DNA of 64,000 nucleotides, taken from assembly GCA_947396885.1 (NCBI GenBank), contig OX377201.1, positions 29,179,923-29,243,922 of the forward strand, written 5' to 3'. The notes under the pieces were generated by a model, which saw only the letters and a list, made by a program, of their open reading frames with translations, was not told the origin of the DNA and searched no databases. The stretch comes from Heligmosomoides polygyrus polygyrus (taxonomy: Eukaryota > Nematoda > Chromadorea > Rhabditida > Heligmosomidae). The position numbers and the translations under genes were made by a program. Positions 1-12,455 of the stretch are shown piece by piece (position 1 is the first letter of the stretch; the number at the start of each line of letters is the position of its first letter).

Positions 1-112
1 CATTGTGTGCGTCATGCACGCTTTCATTTTACCTCCACGGGATTCCATGAAAGTAAAATGTGCGGCGCACCCCAAAAGGGGTTGATTAATGCCGCCCCTT
101 ATTCATTGTCAC
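1..112 (+). repeat. SINE-A, 3' part only
   Basis: This matches the 3' half of the SINE-A family defined by the copy at 38026. It has the block about CCTCCACG, then GCGGCGCACCCCAAAAGGGG and a TTGATTAATGCCGCC end. The tRNA-like head is cut off by the window edge. Confidence 0.6.
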
Positions 113-365
113 AAAGATAGCACTTATGGATAGATGTCTTGCAAGGATACCAAATAGTGCACATAACTGCCTGCGCCTCCCCTGGTTGAGCTACCACGCT
201 CCATTGTTTAGATGTAAGATACAAAAAATTTTCCGAAGGAAAAAGCCTGCATAACAACAAGGCTAACTAGTGAATGCGATGCACGATGTCTAAGAGCCTT
301 ACACGATGTCTGAGAGCAAATCAAACACTTCAATGACCTCTGGAGTCCTGAAAATACTACAGTGT

Positions 366-690
366 TCGACGCTGCCGTCCACGAATCAAGTTCTCGGTTC
401 GGATTTCCCGCCCAGGCCAATCAATCCTTCTATCCTTCCATGATCTCTCAGTTGGTACCAGACTTCTCAGGAAAAAACAAAACACTGTCTGTCGACTGGC
501 CACCAGCAACTCATTGTACAGGCCAAATCCGAGATCCTCGAATAGGTACCGGACTTTTCTGAGAAGTTGTGACCTTTGACATGTCCATCGGCAAGCCATC
601 GCAAGTCTCTGTGCCAAGTGTGCCAAGTGCTTCGACGACATCTGTAGATATAGGATACGTGGCGCATCCTATAAACGGATTCGTTGAGGT
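366..690 (+). repeat. SINE-A, degenerate copy with internal duplication
   Basis: A B-box-like GGTTCGGATTTCC followed by CGCCCAGGCCAA is present at about 396-420. The body then appears twice: 'GGTACCAGACTT' near 454 and 'GGTACCGGACTT' near 545. The GTGGCGCATCC end block lies near 660. The open frames over this stretch are repeat translations, not genes. Confidence 0.55.
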
Positions 691-764
691 CTGCCTTCAC
701 TGAGAAGAATGAATCTCCCCGAAGGTAAGGTAAAAATTTTCTTTTTTTTTTTGTTGGAAAATTG

Positions 765-932
765 TTACCAGCCTTGCCTGAGAAGGATGAAACACTGACT
801 TAAACATCAGTTGGCCAAGTCACTGTATATGCCAAATACGCAATCAAATTACCTCCACGACATGCGTACAATTGGAATGCGTGGCGCATCCCAAAAGAGA
901 TTGATTTACGGCGCCCTTTATCCTTAATCCAT
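765..932 (+). repeat. SINE-A, 3' fragment
   Basis: This fragment contains the SINE-A blocks GGCCAAGTCACTGTATATG, CCTCCACGACATG, GTGGCGCATCCCAAAAG and a CCTTTATCCTTAATCC tail. It lacks the tRNA-like head. Confidence 0.6.
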
Positions 933-1087
933 AAGTGTTATACCTTATACTAAATAGTTTGAACGCGAAAATATTTCCTAAGCGTTGTAGGTTACGCCGT
1001 GCGCTGGTCCAGCATCGCGTGGCGTTTCCGTGATTGACGGCTAAAGGATATTTTCTAGGTGTTCATCTAATAAATTTTAGAGAATGG

Positions 1088-1332
1088 GCGAGTGTAGCGC
1101 AGTCGGAGGAGGTGCCACCTGTCGCGTGCACTCGATATGCGGTTCCTAGCTCGGATTTCCCCCTCTGACCCGCTCCAACCAAACCTTCCTTCCGGAACTT
1201 GTCGGTCATCCTGTATGGGAAGGATAAGGCGCTGACTTATTCATCGGCTGGCCACAGCAAGTCATTGTATGGCCAAACGCATTCAAATTGCCTCCACAAC
1301 ATCCTTAGAATGCGTGGCGCATCCTAATAGGG
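1088..1332 (+). repeat. SINE-A, nearly full copy, 3' end cut by the adjacent inverted-repeat element
   Basis: It starts with the tRNA-like head: A-box-like TGTAGCGCAGTCGG at about 1092, then a B-box-like CTCGGATTTCC about 50 bases on. The SINE-A body follows. The end block GTGGCGCATCC is present, but the copy stops where the inverted-repeat element at 1333 begins, which suggests that element inserted into the SINE or truncated it. Confidence 0.65.
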
Positions 1333-2180
1333 TTGCTCTATCAGATCATATATTGCATTTCTTTTCTCATAATGGAATTTGTCAATTTCTAGGTCGTTGA
1401 AGTGAAAAGTGAAAAGGTGAAAAAGTAGTCATTTGCGCACTTGTTCTCTCCGCTTAGGTTTGTAATTTTTTGCGCAGTTTTTTATAGCACTTAGAAAACA
1501 ATGTTCCGTACTACAAGAATATGTGTTGGTCCTATTTTCACACTTGCCCTTTATTGATTTTTAGTCCATCAAATTGGGAATTCCGACTTTTCCGTCCGAA
1601 TTTTTACCAAAACTCCGGTTCTGTGGTTGGACTTTTCTGCTTGGTGTCATATGTCGTTTGGAAGAGGATGTCTTGCTCAGTAAGAATTTGTGTCGCGTTT
1701 ATTGGCACACGCTGATTTCTGTCGAATAACAACAGCTGAAGAAGGAGAAGTTGTTGGTGAAGACGATTTTTCTCTTTTTGGCATTTTGTTAATATTCAAA
1801 AGAAGTCAATAAACACACACACATATTCTTACAGAATAAGACATTCTCTTTTGAATGACATATAACACCAACACAAAACAAGTCCAACCACAGAGCAGGA
1901 GCTATCGGCAAAAATAACCATTCTCCTTCGGACGCCCCACTTTGATGACCTAAAAATTAATAAAGGACAAATGAGCAAATAGCACTAACACACATTTTTG
2001 TAGTACAGAACATTGCCTCCCAAGCGCTCGAAAAAACTGCGCAAAAAGTACAAACCTAAGTGGAGAGAACAAGTGCGCAAATGGCCACTTTTTCACTTTT
2101 TCACTTTTCATTTCAACGACCTAAAAATTGGCAAAATTCATGATGAAGAAAGAAGTGCAATACACGCTCTGATAGAGCAA
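1333..2180. mobile_element. Long inverted-repeat (foldback) element
   Basis: The left arm, about 1333-1716, reads as the diverged reverse complement of the right arm, about 1800-2180, around an 85-base centre. Outer ends are TTGCTCTATCAG on the left and CTGATAGAGCAA on the right. Shared internal blocks include TTGCGCACTTGTTCTCTCC and TTTTTAGGTCGTTGAA. Arms this long are typical of foldback DNA transposons or MITEs. An open frame at 2013-2282 starts in the right arm and begins with a lysine-rich stretch (PPKRSKKLRKKYKPKW). I cannot tell whether it is ever translated. No target duplication was found. Confidence 0.7.
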
Positions 2181-3229
2181 ATCATTCTCTTTCGAAAGCT
2201 ATGCAGCGCTATGCAGGAGACCGCCGGCGAAATCTGCAGTGAATTGTTGAAAAAAACGGCGAAGACTTATGGGACAACCTAATATTATACTTGAACAGGT
2301 ATTGCAGAAAAATAAAAAGAATGGAGATAAAGTTCTAGTCGGTGCTTACGAAAAGGTCGACGATCGGTAGAAGTTAAAGCCTTCTCGGATGCGCCACGCA
2401 CTCTACTTCTGCTTTATTTAGGTCCCCAACTCCCATGTGCCCAAAAATTCAAACTAAAAATAATAATAATAAAAATTTTAGCCTATGTAAAAAATTGAAA
2501 TGAAATGGAAATAAAACGAATAAGACTGCACAAAGCATTGGTAAAATAGTGCAATAAGAGAAATAAAAGGGATAACAATGTCAAAATATGGTAAAAACTC
2601 GACCGTGGACCATACCACCTCTGCTGTGTTTGGTAACCAATAATACAGCGCAACATCAGAGGTGTGAAGACTCCGGTTAGGCGATTTACGGCTTCCTCAG
2701 ACGGCGCGACGGGTCACAAGGGCAGGCAACGGGACTGACTCCGCACCTAGTTTGAGTCCCGACCAGGGCTATTAGGCATTTGATTGGTGATAATCCTGGT
2801 GCAATTGAACGCAAAATGGAAACTGAACCACCGTTCGCGTCAGATTTGAGTGGTGAATGCACTCGTTGGTAATTTTCCCATTTTTGAATTTTTTTTCAAT
2901 TTCACTCAATTCACTGGTCGAAATCCTACCTGTGGAAGTCTATAAGGAGTTTTCATAGGCCTCCAAATCGTTATGGTTCTTCCATTAAAGAAATGCTTCT
3001 GTAGTCGCTTTTACCATGGGAAAAGTGCGCGGATAAGCACAAAGAAGTGCAATGTTGGCAACTTTGCCAGCGCATAATTACTGCAGATTTCAACCCTAAA
3101 GGTTTCAACTCCGTGGCTTGATTTCAGCCATTACGCTTAACGGGTCAAACAAATATAAGAGCACACAAACTTGATATTCCAGTGTTAGGGTTCTCCAAAG
3201 TGGAGACATTTTCTAAAATTAATGGCACT
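2181..3229. other. Non-coding stretch with little recognisable content
   Basis: AT-rich DNA. About 25 bases near 2388-2412 match the SINE-A end block on the minus strand. A GC-richer part at 2670-2780 contains a TTTGAGTCCCGACC motif that vaguely recalls a pol III B box, but no tRNA fold was found. Nothing else is recognised. Confidence 0.4.
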
Positions 3230-6200
3230 TACCAAGGATCTCCCTCGATAGAGAGCCTTCGGGCTCTCTTGTTAAGAGGGATCTCGGGCCGCTTGTCGCA
3301 GGGCCACGTGGCGCGACCCCGGGTGGTGGATAGGGGAATCAAACGCGAACCAAATGCGACCGCGTACTGCCCAGAGATGCAGGTGGGATGCAGCGGATGG
3401 ACTCCTTGCTCCTGCTGTGTCGGGTCGATGCGTTCCTTGTGCGTGGGAGCGCCATGTTCGTGCACAGTGTGCGTAGATGTGTCCGTGACTGTGCGGATTG
3501 TAACTGTGTCGGCTCGGCCAAAAGCTTGCACTCGGTAGACTGAGAGTACATGTAAGGCGATTCGAGGCCGCCTTAAGTCTCGCCCCGTCCCTTCGGGCAG
3601 TCTGGCTGGCTGCCCGGAGTACCCCGCCCGCACGACAGAGCCTGACTAGCTACCGGTGTTGTATTCCAGTCAAACACAGCAGCACTAAAGGGCCTCATTC
3701 CCCTGACCCCGAAAGAGCCCCCATTTCTGCAGCGATGGGAAGGACGAGTACGGAGAGGCTGCTAAAATCTCAGGGCCTAACCAGGCTGCGCAAACTGAGA
3801 AGGACTAGGATGACGATCTGTACTTACAACGCCCGCACGCTTGCGTCGGAAGCATCCGTCGAGGACCTGATGATGCAAGCCAGGAAGATCAAGTACGACG
3901 TCATCGGACTGACCGAGACGAGAAGACACCACCCCCTACACGCCGCCTACGACTCCGGAGAAGAACTGTTCCTCGGAACATGCGACAGCAGGGGAGTAGG
4001 CGGCGTTGGTGTCCTCGTCAACACGCACTTGGCCATGAACATCGACTTGTACGAGTCTCTGACAAGCCGAATCGGACGTCTGCGACTGAAGCGATGTGGC
4101 TCCGTGCCAGCCTTGACTGTGTTCGTCGCGTATGCCCCAACATCCGTCTACGACGACGAAGACGTCGAGGCCTTCTACGTGGAGCTGGAGAAGTTCTATA
4201 AGGAAGATCACACCTTCTACAAGGTGATCGTCGGCGACTTCAACGCCAAGATCGGGCCACGAAGGTCGCCGGAAGAACTTCACATCGGAACCCACGGTTT
4301 GGAGTGGAACGAGCAAGGTGAAAGGCTGTCTGAGTTCATCATGTCGACCAAGACCATCCATGGAAACTCGCAGTTCCAGAAGCCTCCTTCCCTACGATGG
4401 ACCTGGGAATCCCCCGGTGGCCAGTTCCACAACAAGATCGACCACATCATCTTCAATCGCAAGTATTGCCTGACCGATATCTCGTTGTCCCCAAGTTCTA
4501 CACGGGATCGGACCACCGCCTCCTTCGCGCGAGGTTCCGCTTTTCGCGTCAAGGAGAGAAGGCCGCGAAGTTCAAGAAGAGGAATCCCAGAACGACCATC
4601 AACTGGGATCTCTACACCTCTCTTGTCGGCCTTTGGGAAGATGCCGTCATGGACAACGTCGACGAGGAATACGATCGCTTCGTGCACCATCTCCACGATA
4701 GTGCTAAGGGAGCCGAGAGCTTGAAGACCACCAATAGACGCCTGTGTCCGGAAACTCTCGAGCTGATACACCAGCGTGGAGCAGCACGACCGTCAGGCAA
4801 CTACCAACTGACGTCCGAGCTTGCAAAGCTATGCTGAGCGGCGATAAAGGAAGATCTTAAGGAGAGAAGGGCGGAAGTGTTGGCTGAAGCAGCAGAGGCA
4901 GGGCTGAGCATCCGCAATGCCCGCCGGAACTTCGCCAACTTCAAGACCAAGATGACCGCTCTCCGACGTCCTGACGGAACCATCACCTCTTCCAGAGGGA
5001 CCATGGAGAAAGTCATCCACGACTTCTACTCCGATCTCTTCGACAGCCACGTCCACCTGCCCCCATGACATCTTCCGCAGGATGGATACGTCGTCCACTC
5101 TGTTCTCTCTTCCGAAATCCGACACGCCATCTCGTCGGTGAAGAAACGTACAGCACCCGGTTCTGACAGGATCAGAGCTGAACACCTGAAGAACCTCCCG
5201 CCAGCGCTCATCAACACCTTGGCTCGGCTCTTCACACGCTACCTGTCCGAATGCAAGGTTTCATCTCAGTGGAAGACCAGCAAGACCGTTTTGCTGTACA
5301 AGAAGGGAGACGTGCACGACATTGGCAACTATCGCCCGATCTGCCTGTTGTCCGTAGTCTACAAGCTGTTCACTCGAGTTATCCTGAATAGGATCAGCCG
5401 AACGCTGGACGAAGGACAGCCATGCGAACAAGCAGAATTTCGGAGAGGATTCAGTACGGTTGACCACATACACACCATTACGAAGCTCATCGAAGTGTCG
5501 CGAGAGTACAAGCTGCCGCTGTGCCTTATGTTCATCGACCTGAAGAAGGCATTCGACTCCGTCGAGACTGAAGCGGTCATGGAAGCCCTGCTCACCCAGG
5601 GCGTTCCTACTCAGTACATCAGAGTCCTTCGAGAGCTGTACAGTGGATTCAAGACCAAGATCTCACCACTCTACAACGACGTCGTCATTGATGTGAAGAG
5701 AGGGGTTCGACAAGGGGATACCATATCCTCGAAGCTCTTCAGCGCCACCCTCGAAAACGTCATGCGCGAACTAGAATGGGAAGACATGGGAGTGGCAGTC
5801 GACGGCCAGCAGCTGCACCATCTTCGTTTCGCTGACGACATCGTGCTCATAACACCAAGCATCAGCCAGGGAGGAGCGAATGCTGGCCGACTTCGATCGT
5901 GTATATGGGAATGTTGGACTGCAGCTGAATCTTACGAAGTTCAGGAGGAACGGACAAGTTCCTGAGGCCCCATTCTCGCTCAACGGAACGAACATCTCCG
6001 AATGCTCCAGCTATGTGTATCTGGGTCGCGAAGTCAACTTGACCAACGACCTAGCAGCAGAGCTGAGCAGGAGGAAACGAGCGGCTTGGGGAGCTTTCAA
6101 GAGCGTCGAAGAAGTCGTGAAGAAAACGAAGAACGTCCGACTCCGTGCCCACCTATTGGACTCTACAGTTCTTCCTGCCCTAACATACACCTCAGAGACC

Positions 6201-6660
6201 TGATCTATATGAAAGCAGGATGGACACGCAATCAGCGCCGCGCAGCGTGGAGAGGACAGTGCTCGGAGTGACACGACTCACGCAAGTGAGAGAAGGCCTC
6301 CGGAGTTCCGAGCTTCGCCGACGTTCGAAGATCAGAGACGCTGTCGCATGGGCCAAGTCGTCGAAAATTAGGTGGGCCGGCCACGTAATGCGAATCGCAG
6401 ACACCCGCTGGACGAGAGCCGTCACAGATTGGATTCCGCGGGATGTCAAGAGAACACCAACGCGTTGGTCGGACTTCTTAGTGAAGGCCCTGAACGACCG
6501 ATATGACGCTCTCCGTGTCCCTCGAGCGAGGAGGATCCATTGGACCACTCTGGCACGCGACAGGGACAAATGGAGACGCTGCTGGCGCCCGCTCGAGCAA
6601 GTCGATGATCAACGGGACGACAGGTGATACAGGTGAATGGCACTTAAACAATCAGATCCT
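3230..6660 (+). mobile_element. RTE-clade non-LTR retrotransposon, near full length, inactive
   Basis: This GC-rich island stands out from the surrounding DNA. A 0.5-kb leader precedes one long coding region for an APE-type endonuclease, a reverse transcriptase and a C-terminal region. Shorter relatives lie at 11165-12410, 42745-43205 and 63212-64000. No target duplication could be fixed, so both outer limits are approximate. The leader's short open frames on either strand look spurious. Confidence 0.85.
3735..6627 (+). pseudogene. RTE endonuclease/reverse transcriptase polyprotein, frame-broken
   Basis: The APE endonuclease spans about 3810-4500. Visible motifs are YNARTL at its start, the catalytic IGLTETR, VIVGDFNAK and a distal KIDHIIFN...GSDHRLLR. 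A frameshift lies near 4481. Frame 2 then runs with TGA stops at about 4835 and 5066 into the reverse transcriptase. RT motifs are NYRPICLLSVVYKLF, FIDLKKAFDSVE, GVRQGDTISSKLF and FADDIVLI. Another frameshift lies near 5870. A damaged stretch near 6200 replaces the expected continuation after TYTSET. The C-terminal segment with VERTVLGVTRLTQVR and RWAGHVMRIAD is open to 6627. In the family this protein nicks target DNA and copies the element RNA there. This copy cannot make an intact product. Confidence 0.9.
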
Positions 6661-7015
6661 TTGGAAAATTATATCGTTGTGATCTCGGTGAACGAGGGAA
6701 TCCAGAAAACAAGTATTACTATACATAAAGTAGAAAATAGACTATAATAGGCTGAATCTCTTGCTTCGTTAGCTACTTAGGAGCTATGGGTGTAATTATC
6801 TCCCGCGAGGGAAGGGGTCAGCCGCGCCATGCAGAAATTAGGTCACTGATCTACTTTTTAGGCGCTCGCTAGGCGCATTTCAGCTCATCAGGAAGAGGGC
6901 TCGGTGCTGATCACGAATATGTGCTTCAATTTACAATGCACTCAATTTGAAGAGTGCTACAGGAAAGCGGCGGAAAAGGCGGTTTTTTTCGCTTTTTCCG
7001 CCCAAAGACCAAAAG
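6661..7015. other. No gene recognised
   Basis: Non-coding DNA between the RTE element and the mariner fragment. A short open frame at 6904-7089 runs across the mariner boundary and has no recognisable motif. Confidence 0.4.
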
Positions 7016-7305
7016 TTAAAGCCAGTATTGTAGCTTTTCAGCTATCGCGCGAACTGCTTGGGATGGTTCAGCTTTCAGCAATCCTTTAAACTCGTCGTCC
7101 AGGATTGCTCTAGCTCCACCGCTACGGGGGTAATCTTCGAGGCTGAAATCTCCGGTCCGAAATTTACTGAACCACTGGCGCACATAGGTTTCTCCGACAC
7201 TGTTGGGCCTCCACACTTGATTGATTTCTAGAGTTGTCTCGGCTGCGGATCGTCCCAATCTGAAGTTAGGACAAAATATCGTTCGGAATTGCTCCCTCGA
7301 CCTAC
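7016..7305 (-). pseudogene. mariner transposase fragment, N-terminal DNA-binding part
   Basis: The minus strand reads a mariner helix-turn-helix region: LGRSAAETTLEINQVW, then VRQWFSKFRTGDFSLEDYPR, then AEPSQAVRAIAEKL. This region binds the terminal repeats in intact mariner proteins. The catalytic DD34D half is absent, and the reading frame breaks upstream near 7260. No terminal repeats were found, so this is a stranded fragment. Confidence 0.8.
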
Positions 7306-8690
7306 TTCAGTAAACCTTTTAATAACAGAAATGCTAAAAAAAACTTTGAAACATAAATGATTTAACCAGATATAGCGAAAATTCTGCACAGAAAGTAGTA
7401 GTATTAATGCGCGACGCAAGTTGAATTTTTAGTTAATAATGGACGAATGAAAAATGAAGCACCAGAAGAGCGGACCCCGCCCACCAAGCGGGACAGGCGC
7501 TAATGAAAATGACGATGATGAAATGGTGATGAATAGACGAATGAAAAATAGCAACGCAAAACGTTGAGAACTTTCCGAACCAATAATAGAATGGAAGAGC
7601 TGCTTGCTGTGAGGAAGGGGATTTCCAGAGTGATCCAAAAGGTATGCTCCATTGCGCTCTAATTCCGTCAGATATTTCGAGAAACGGAAAACTACTCACT
7701 AAATGCGGAGTGTATCTTTTTAATGCTCGATAGGTCCAGTCACTTTTACACATGGATGCCACCAGTGCAAAACATAGGCAGGGCGGATATTCAGGCAAAG
7801 AAGGGAATCCACATTCCAAAATGAGTACTAATTGAAGTATTCATAGGCACCACGCGCACCTTTGTTAACTGTTCGAAGGCGTCGTTTTAACGAGAGTATT
7901 TCATCAAGTGCTTCCTGTTCATCACAATAACTCAAGCTAACGAAATCCTATTGAAGAGAACCTCGTTGCCCAGCATAACACGTGTGCACTTGCCATTTGA
8001 CGCGACGGTCTGCGACGTCAAACACCAAAATGAGGGCTCTGTCAGCGTGTCTGTTAACGAGCTACAGAATAATTGTCTAGTTAAGTACCTACAGGGAATA
8101 CGCTCACAGGTGTTCTTTTGCTCTCGATTTCCCATTAGTTTCTCATTAGTTACCTATTCTTGAAATTTTATTCAAACAATCATGCACTAAACAAGTACGC
8201 TGGAGAACTCCGAAGTTTGGCACTTAGGATGGTGAGGCACGTCTTCTTAGTCACAGAAACACAATACTGTTGCTCCTATAACAGCGCTTCTCCACCAAAT
8301 TCTCTGAAATAAATAAAAAATCCCTGTTCTACATTTTCAAATTAAAGGTCAGTAGAGAATGATTTTTTCACTTTTGAATAAGTAGACACGTCTGCTGGTA
8401 GAGGTAAGCACTGAAGAATTACTCTATAATGATTCTATTTGTTTAAAGTATTGACGAGAGCCTTCTAGCGTAGAAAGCGTTGCAACACAGTACGGCATAA
8501 CACTAAATCATGAAGGAGGCGTCAAAATCATATCTCCTTTTGTATAAACATACACACAAATTACAAACAAATTACAAACTAGAGGAGTTAATCTTGCCAG
8601 GCCTTAGTACTTTCCAAGTTGCAAGTTAGACTCTTACAGAAACCTATAGAGTTAGAAGTCACAGTCTAATTGCGATTTGTCAACCGATAC
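7306..8690. other. No gene recognised
   Basis: AT-rich sequence with only short open frames. None shows a domain, a splice-consistent chain or a similarity I recognise. Confidence 0.4.
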
Positions 8691-8699
8691 CAGAAGTTT

Positions 8700-9464
8700 G
8701 AGCTTTCCTGTTACGGATCTTGGCTTCGCGTCAAAGATTTCCGGTGCTTGAAAGGTAGTTTATGAGCGAGAATTCTGTTTAACATGACGAAATCGGCAAC
8801 TCTTCTTTTATTTTCCAGCGAAAGGAGGGAAAGTTTAGTGAGCTTCGAGATCCGAGTGGGATAGTATTGTGATGCATCGAAGTCATCCTCATCCTAAACT
8901 TCCTGGCGAAGCTGCTTCGGACACTTCATAGAAGTTAATTATTTTTCTCCTTGATCGGCTTGATCATGGTTGAGCCTGTTTACACAATAAGGCGTACATA
9001 AGTCTTGAAGGCACAAATGCAGAGCTCCGGATGTGAAGATGAAAACCTTGAAGAGGTTGTACACGGGGTAATTTCCATTTTTCACCTTGAGCTTATATAG
9101 AGATGAATGGCTATTATGGCGTAACTAGGAACACTGAGACCATCCACCTCTTCCAAAACCTGCTAGTTGACTTTATATAGTGATGCATAATCTTGGGTCT
9201 CCGTTCCAATCACCAGAAAGTGTGTGTTTTCAACTACAAGTGGCAATTCCACTTTTTTTCGCCCAACAGCTGACTGAAGTGACTGGGAACCTTCCAGTAA
9301 TTAATTCTTTTGTGAATTTTAACGTCATCAGCAAACATTTTACACGTTTTCACGCCAAGATCTTTGCTGGAGAGCTCGTAGGTGTACAACAAGAATGAAA
9401 CTGGGGATAGCACACCACCGACGCCACTAAAAGTGGGAAATACCTTAGAACAGTGATCGTCCAT
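8700..9464 (-). pseudogene. Non-LTR retrotransposon RT and C-terminal fragment (CR1/jockey-like)
   Basis: Reading the minus strand, GGVLSPVSFLLYTYEL and CKMFADDVKIHKR are RT motifs; FADD is the catalytic pair. Downstream, with several frame changes, come AFKTYVRLIV (normally the 'KTYVRPI' thumb motif) near 8970 and PLGSRSSLNF near 8850. The N-terminal half is missing. It is an old, 5'-truncated insertion related to the copies at 45830 and 52825. Confidence 0.8.
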
Positions 9465-10635
9465 TCTATCGTTGAAATTCGTTGAAAAAATCAGGGAGTC
9501 TATTCAAAAGGTGAGGCAGAGATAAGGCGAACGGCCCAGGTAAATCTAACGAGCATCGAGGAAGTAGTAGCAGTAGCACAGAATGCTCTGAGTACCTAGC
9601 AATCAGCGCTGTTCATCCAGCGTACGTTACAACGATGACAGAGTAAGACTATTCAGAAGGCTGCGGAGTTCTAGTTTCGTCTACTTTCGCGAATCAAAGA
9701 AACTGTCAGCTAGCGGCTGCTCAAGATTAGCTGAGCAGTGTAGCGCGCTTCGATGCACCGAGACTGGATGAGAGCCATTGCTGTGTGCATTCGAACGAAT
9801 TCAACGACATTCAGACACACACTATTATGGCCTATGTGCTCGTCAACATCCTTAACAACGGATACGAAGGTTTTCATGCGCTTGGAGCGAGGAGTGCAGG
9901 GCCACAATGACACTCGGGATGAGATGGACACCTTGGAGCCGATTAGAGCAAACTGGATTCAACGCGGAAAAGACGTAGCAAAGCGATTTCAAGGTTCAAA
10001 CTTAAACCAGGTGTAGCATAAGTTCCGACTTTAGAAGGTCAAGACGACAGCGAAGAACGTGGGAACAACCAGCTCTGAGACGGTCTTCTCTTTGATGCAT
10101 CGTTAGTTCCTATTATCCTTCTCTAAAAACCTTCTTCGTACGTGAGTGACGGCAACTGTGTACAATACATGTCAAAAAGACCGCTAGTATTCATGCCTGA
10201 ATGTCTCAAGCTTGTGACTCCAGCGCATTGTATATAATAGTTCTTGTGGCAGTGTTTTTATAAGGATACTTTATGCGGACAACACGGTTTCCAGCAGCGG
10301 AAATTGTCGCCCTTTATGCAATTTTTCGATTCTACTGGAGTTCACGTCTGCCTATTAATGTGAACTTCGGGCTGAGAAGGTGCGAAATCAGGTGTCTTGC
10401 CAACCCATGTGGATTGTTGTGTGTGTACAATACATACTCGCATCGCACGCTCAAAAAACGGCAACAGCCTAATCCGCCGATATACGTTCTGTAGTAGCTC
10501 GTCTAATTTAAGATTTTTGAAAAATTGATTACCACAAAAATCCACATATTTGTTTATTACCAGATCAGCGAAGTTTCGATCTCCAATTCGAATCGTGATC
10601 CCAGCTCAAGACGCAACGGTAATGCCTTCCCGGAC
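9465..10635. other. No gene recognised
   Basis: Unclassified DNA. Open frames at 9710-10016 and 10273-10545 overlap on both strands without domain-like features. The sequence at 10628-10635 (TCCCGGAC) is the left target duplication of hAT-E. Confidence 0.4.
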
Positions 10636-10650
10636 CAGGGATGGGCGGAA

Positions 10651-10765
10651 TTTCTGTTTTCTGTTTTCTGTTTTCTGTTTTCTGATTTTCTGGCCATTTT
10701 GGGCAAATTTTTTCTGTTTTCCGTTTTCTGGGAAAATGGCCAAAAATTGACCAGAAAACAGAAAA
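10651..10765. repeat. TTTTCTG heptamer array, left subterminal block of hAT-E
   Basis: Tandem TTTTCTG units run on the plus strand. They are followed by an imperfect palindrome in which TTTTCTGGCCATTTTGGG faces GGGAAAATGGCCAAAA. The open frames here are pure translations of the heptamer. Confidence 0.85.
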
Positions 10766-11164
10766 TGGAGTTGCGAACAGAATATTATTACAGAAATCCA
10801 ATAAAAAGGTTTCAAAAAGTGTCGTAGAATAGTGAGCTTTATTCCAAAATAGTGTTTCTAGAGTATCTTACATGGTAAGCATGTGGCGTTTTTTGGATGT
10901 GCTCATGTAGTAATTGCGCCATATGCTCATGAACTATGCCGCTTTGTTTGCTTGATTGATTGTGTAAGTGCTGCTGGCAAGGAGCATAGGAGTATATCAT
11001 AGAGCATTTTTCGACTTGCATAATTTGGCTTCGTATTCTTTCGATTTTAACAGTAGTTTGGACCATCTACGATCACTAAAAATTTTATTTTAAAACTATA
11101 AAACTAGTACTCTGAGGGGCATTTAACTATGTATTAACTAACCACTTGTCCTAGAGTTACTGGG

Positions 11165-12410
11165 GTAGGGTGGGCACCAGGGTGCTCCAGGGTGCCCCAT
11201 GGATCCTTTTCGCTCGAGGGGCGCGAAGAGCGTCATATTGTTTGTTCAGGGCTTTGGCGAAGAAGTCCGGCCAACGCGTTGTTGGGCATCCTGGTGTTCT
11301 CTTGACATTCCGCGGAATCTAGTCGGTGTCTGCGAAGCGCATTACGTGGCCCATCTAATTTTCGACGACTTGGACATGCGACAGCATCTCTGATCTTCGA
11401 ACGTCGGCGAAGCTCGGAAGTCTCGAGGCCTTCTTTCACTTGTGTGAGTCGTGTCACTCCGAGCATCGTCCTCTCGATTCCGCGATACTGATCGCTTGTT
11501 AATCCTGCCTTTGTAGAGCCCAGGTCTCTGATACGTATGGGCAGGAAGAACAGTAAAGTCGAAAAGGTAGGTACAGAGCCCCGACATTCTTCGTCTTCCC
11601 CACTTCTCTTTCGACACTCTTGACAGCTCCTCAAGCCGCTCGTTTCCTCCTGCTCAGCTCTGGCGCTAGTTAGTTGGTCATGTTGACTTCGCGAGCCAGA
11701 TACACGTGTCTGGAGCATTCGAAGATGTTCGTTCCGTTGAGCGAGGATGAGGCATCCCGTTCCTCATGAACATCGTCCTCGTAAGATTCAGCAGCAGTCC
11801 AACATTCCCACTTATGTAAACGATCGAAGTCGGCCAGCATTCGTTCCGCCTGGCTAGTGCTCGGTGTTAGATGGTGTAGCTGCCGTCCGTCGTATTTCAC
11901 TTCCGTGTCTTCCCATTCGAGTTCGCGAATGACGTTTTTGAGGGTGGCGCTTAAGAGAACCGGGGATACTCTCTCATCGAACCTCATCGAACCTCTCTGT
12001 TCACATTGGCATCGACTTGTTGTAGAATGGCGAAACCTTTGTCGTGAGTCCACTGTACAGCTCTCGAAGGATTCTGACGTACAGAGTAGTAACGCCCTGA
12101 GTGAGCAGGGCTTCGATGACCGCTTCGGTCTCGACAGCGTCAAATGCCTTTTTCAGATCGACGAACGTAAGGCACAGCGGCAGCTTGTATTCTCGCGACA
12201 CTTCGATGAGCTTCGTAATGGTGTGTGTGTGGAGGATCGTGCTGAATCCTCTCTGAAATTCTGCCTGTTCGCATTGCTGTTCCTATTTAGGATGACTCGA
12301 GTGAACAGCTTGTAGACTACGAGCATCAGGCAGATCGCGCGATTGTTGCTAATGCCGTGCACTCCTCTGTACACCAAGGCGGTTCTTCTGGTCTTCCACT
12401 GAGATGTAAT
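11165..12410 (-). pseudogene. 5'-truncated RTE reverse transcriptase inside hAT-E
   Basis: The minus strand reads YKLFTRVILNR, then REYKLPLCLTFVDLKKAFDAVE, then RELYSGL and the region after the catalytic motif. A damaged C-terminal part contains ERTMLGVTRLTQVKEG and ends near 11180. It has multiple frameshifts and stops. The 5' edge begins at the codons for TSQW, which is also where the copy at 63212 begins. Confidence 0.85.
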
Positions 12411-12435
12411 ATGATATGTAGATATAAGGAGAAAT

Positions 12436-12455
12436 AATAATAATAATAATGTGAT
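12436..12455. repeat. (AAT)n microsatellite next to the RTE 5' edge
   Basis: A short run of AAT/ATT triplets. The equivalent ATT run lies at about 63175-63190 in the second hAT-E copy, so it is part of the shared element. Confidence 0.7.

Noticed and set aside
3229..3633. 134-codon minus-strand frame before the RTE coding region
   Set aside because: GC-rich leader sequence of the RTE with long open frames on both strands; no domain and wrong strand for the element.
10550..10827. Open frames rich in F, L, S and C, or K, Q, T, E and N, as possible genes
   Set aside because: They are six-frame translations of the TTTTCTG/CAGAAAA heptamer and have no other content.
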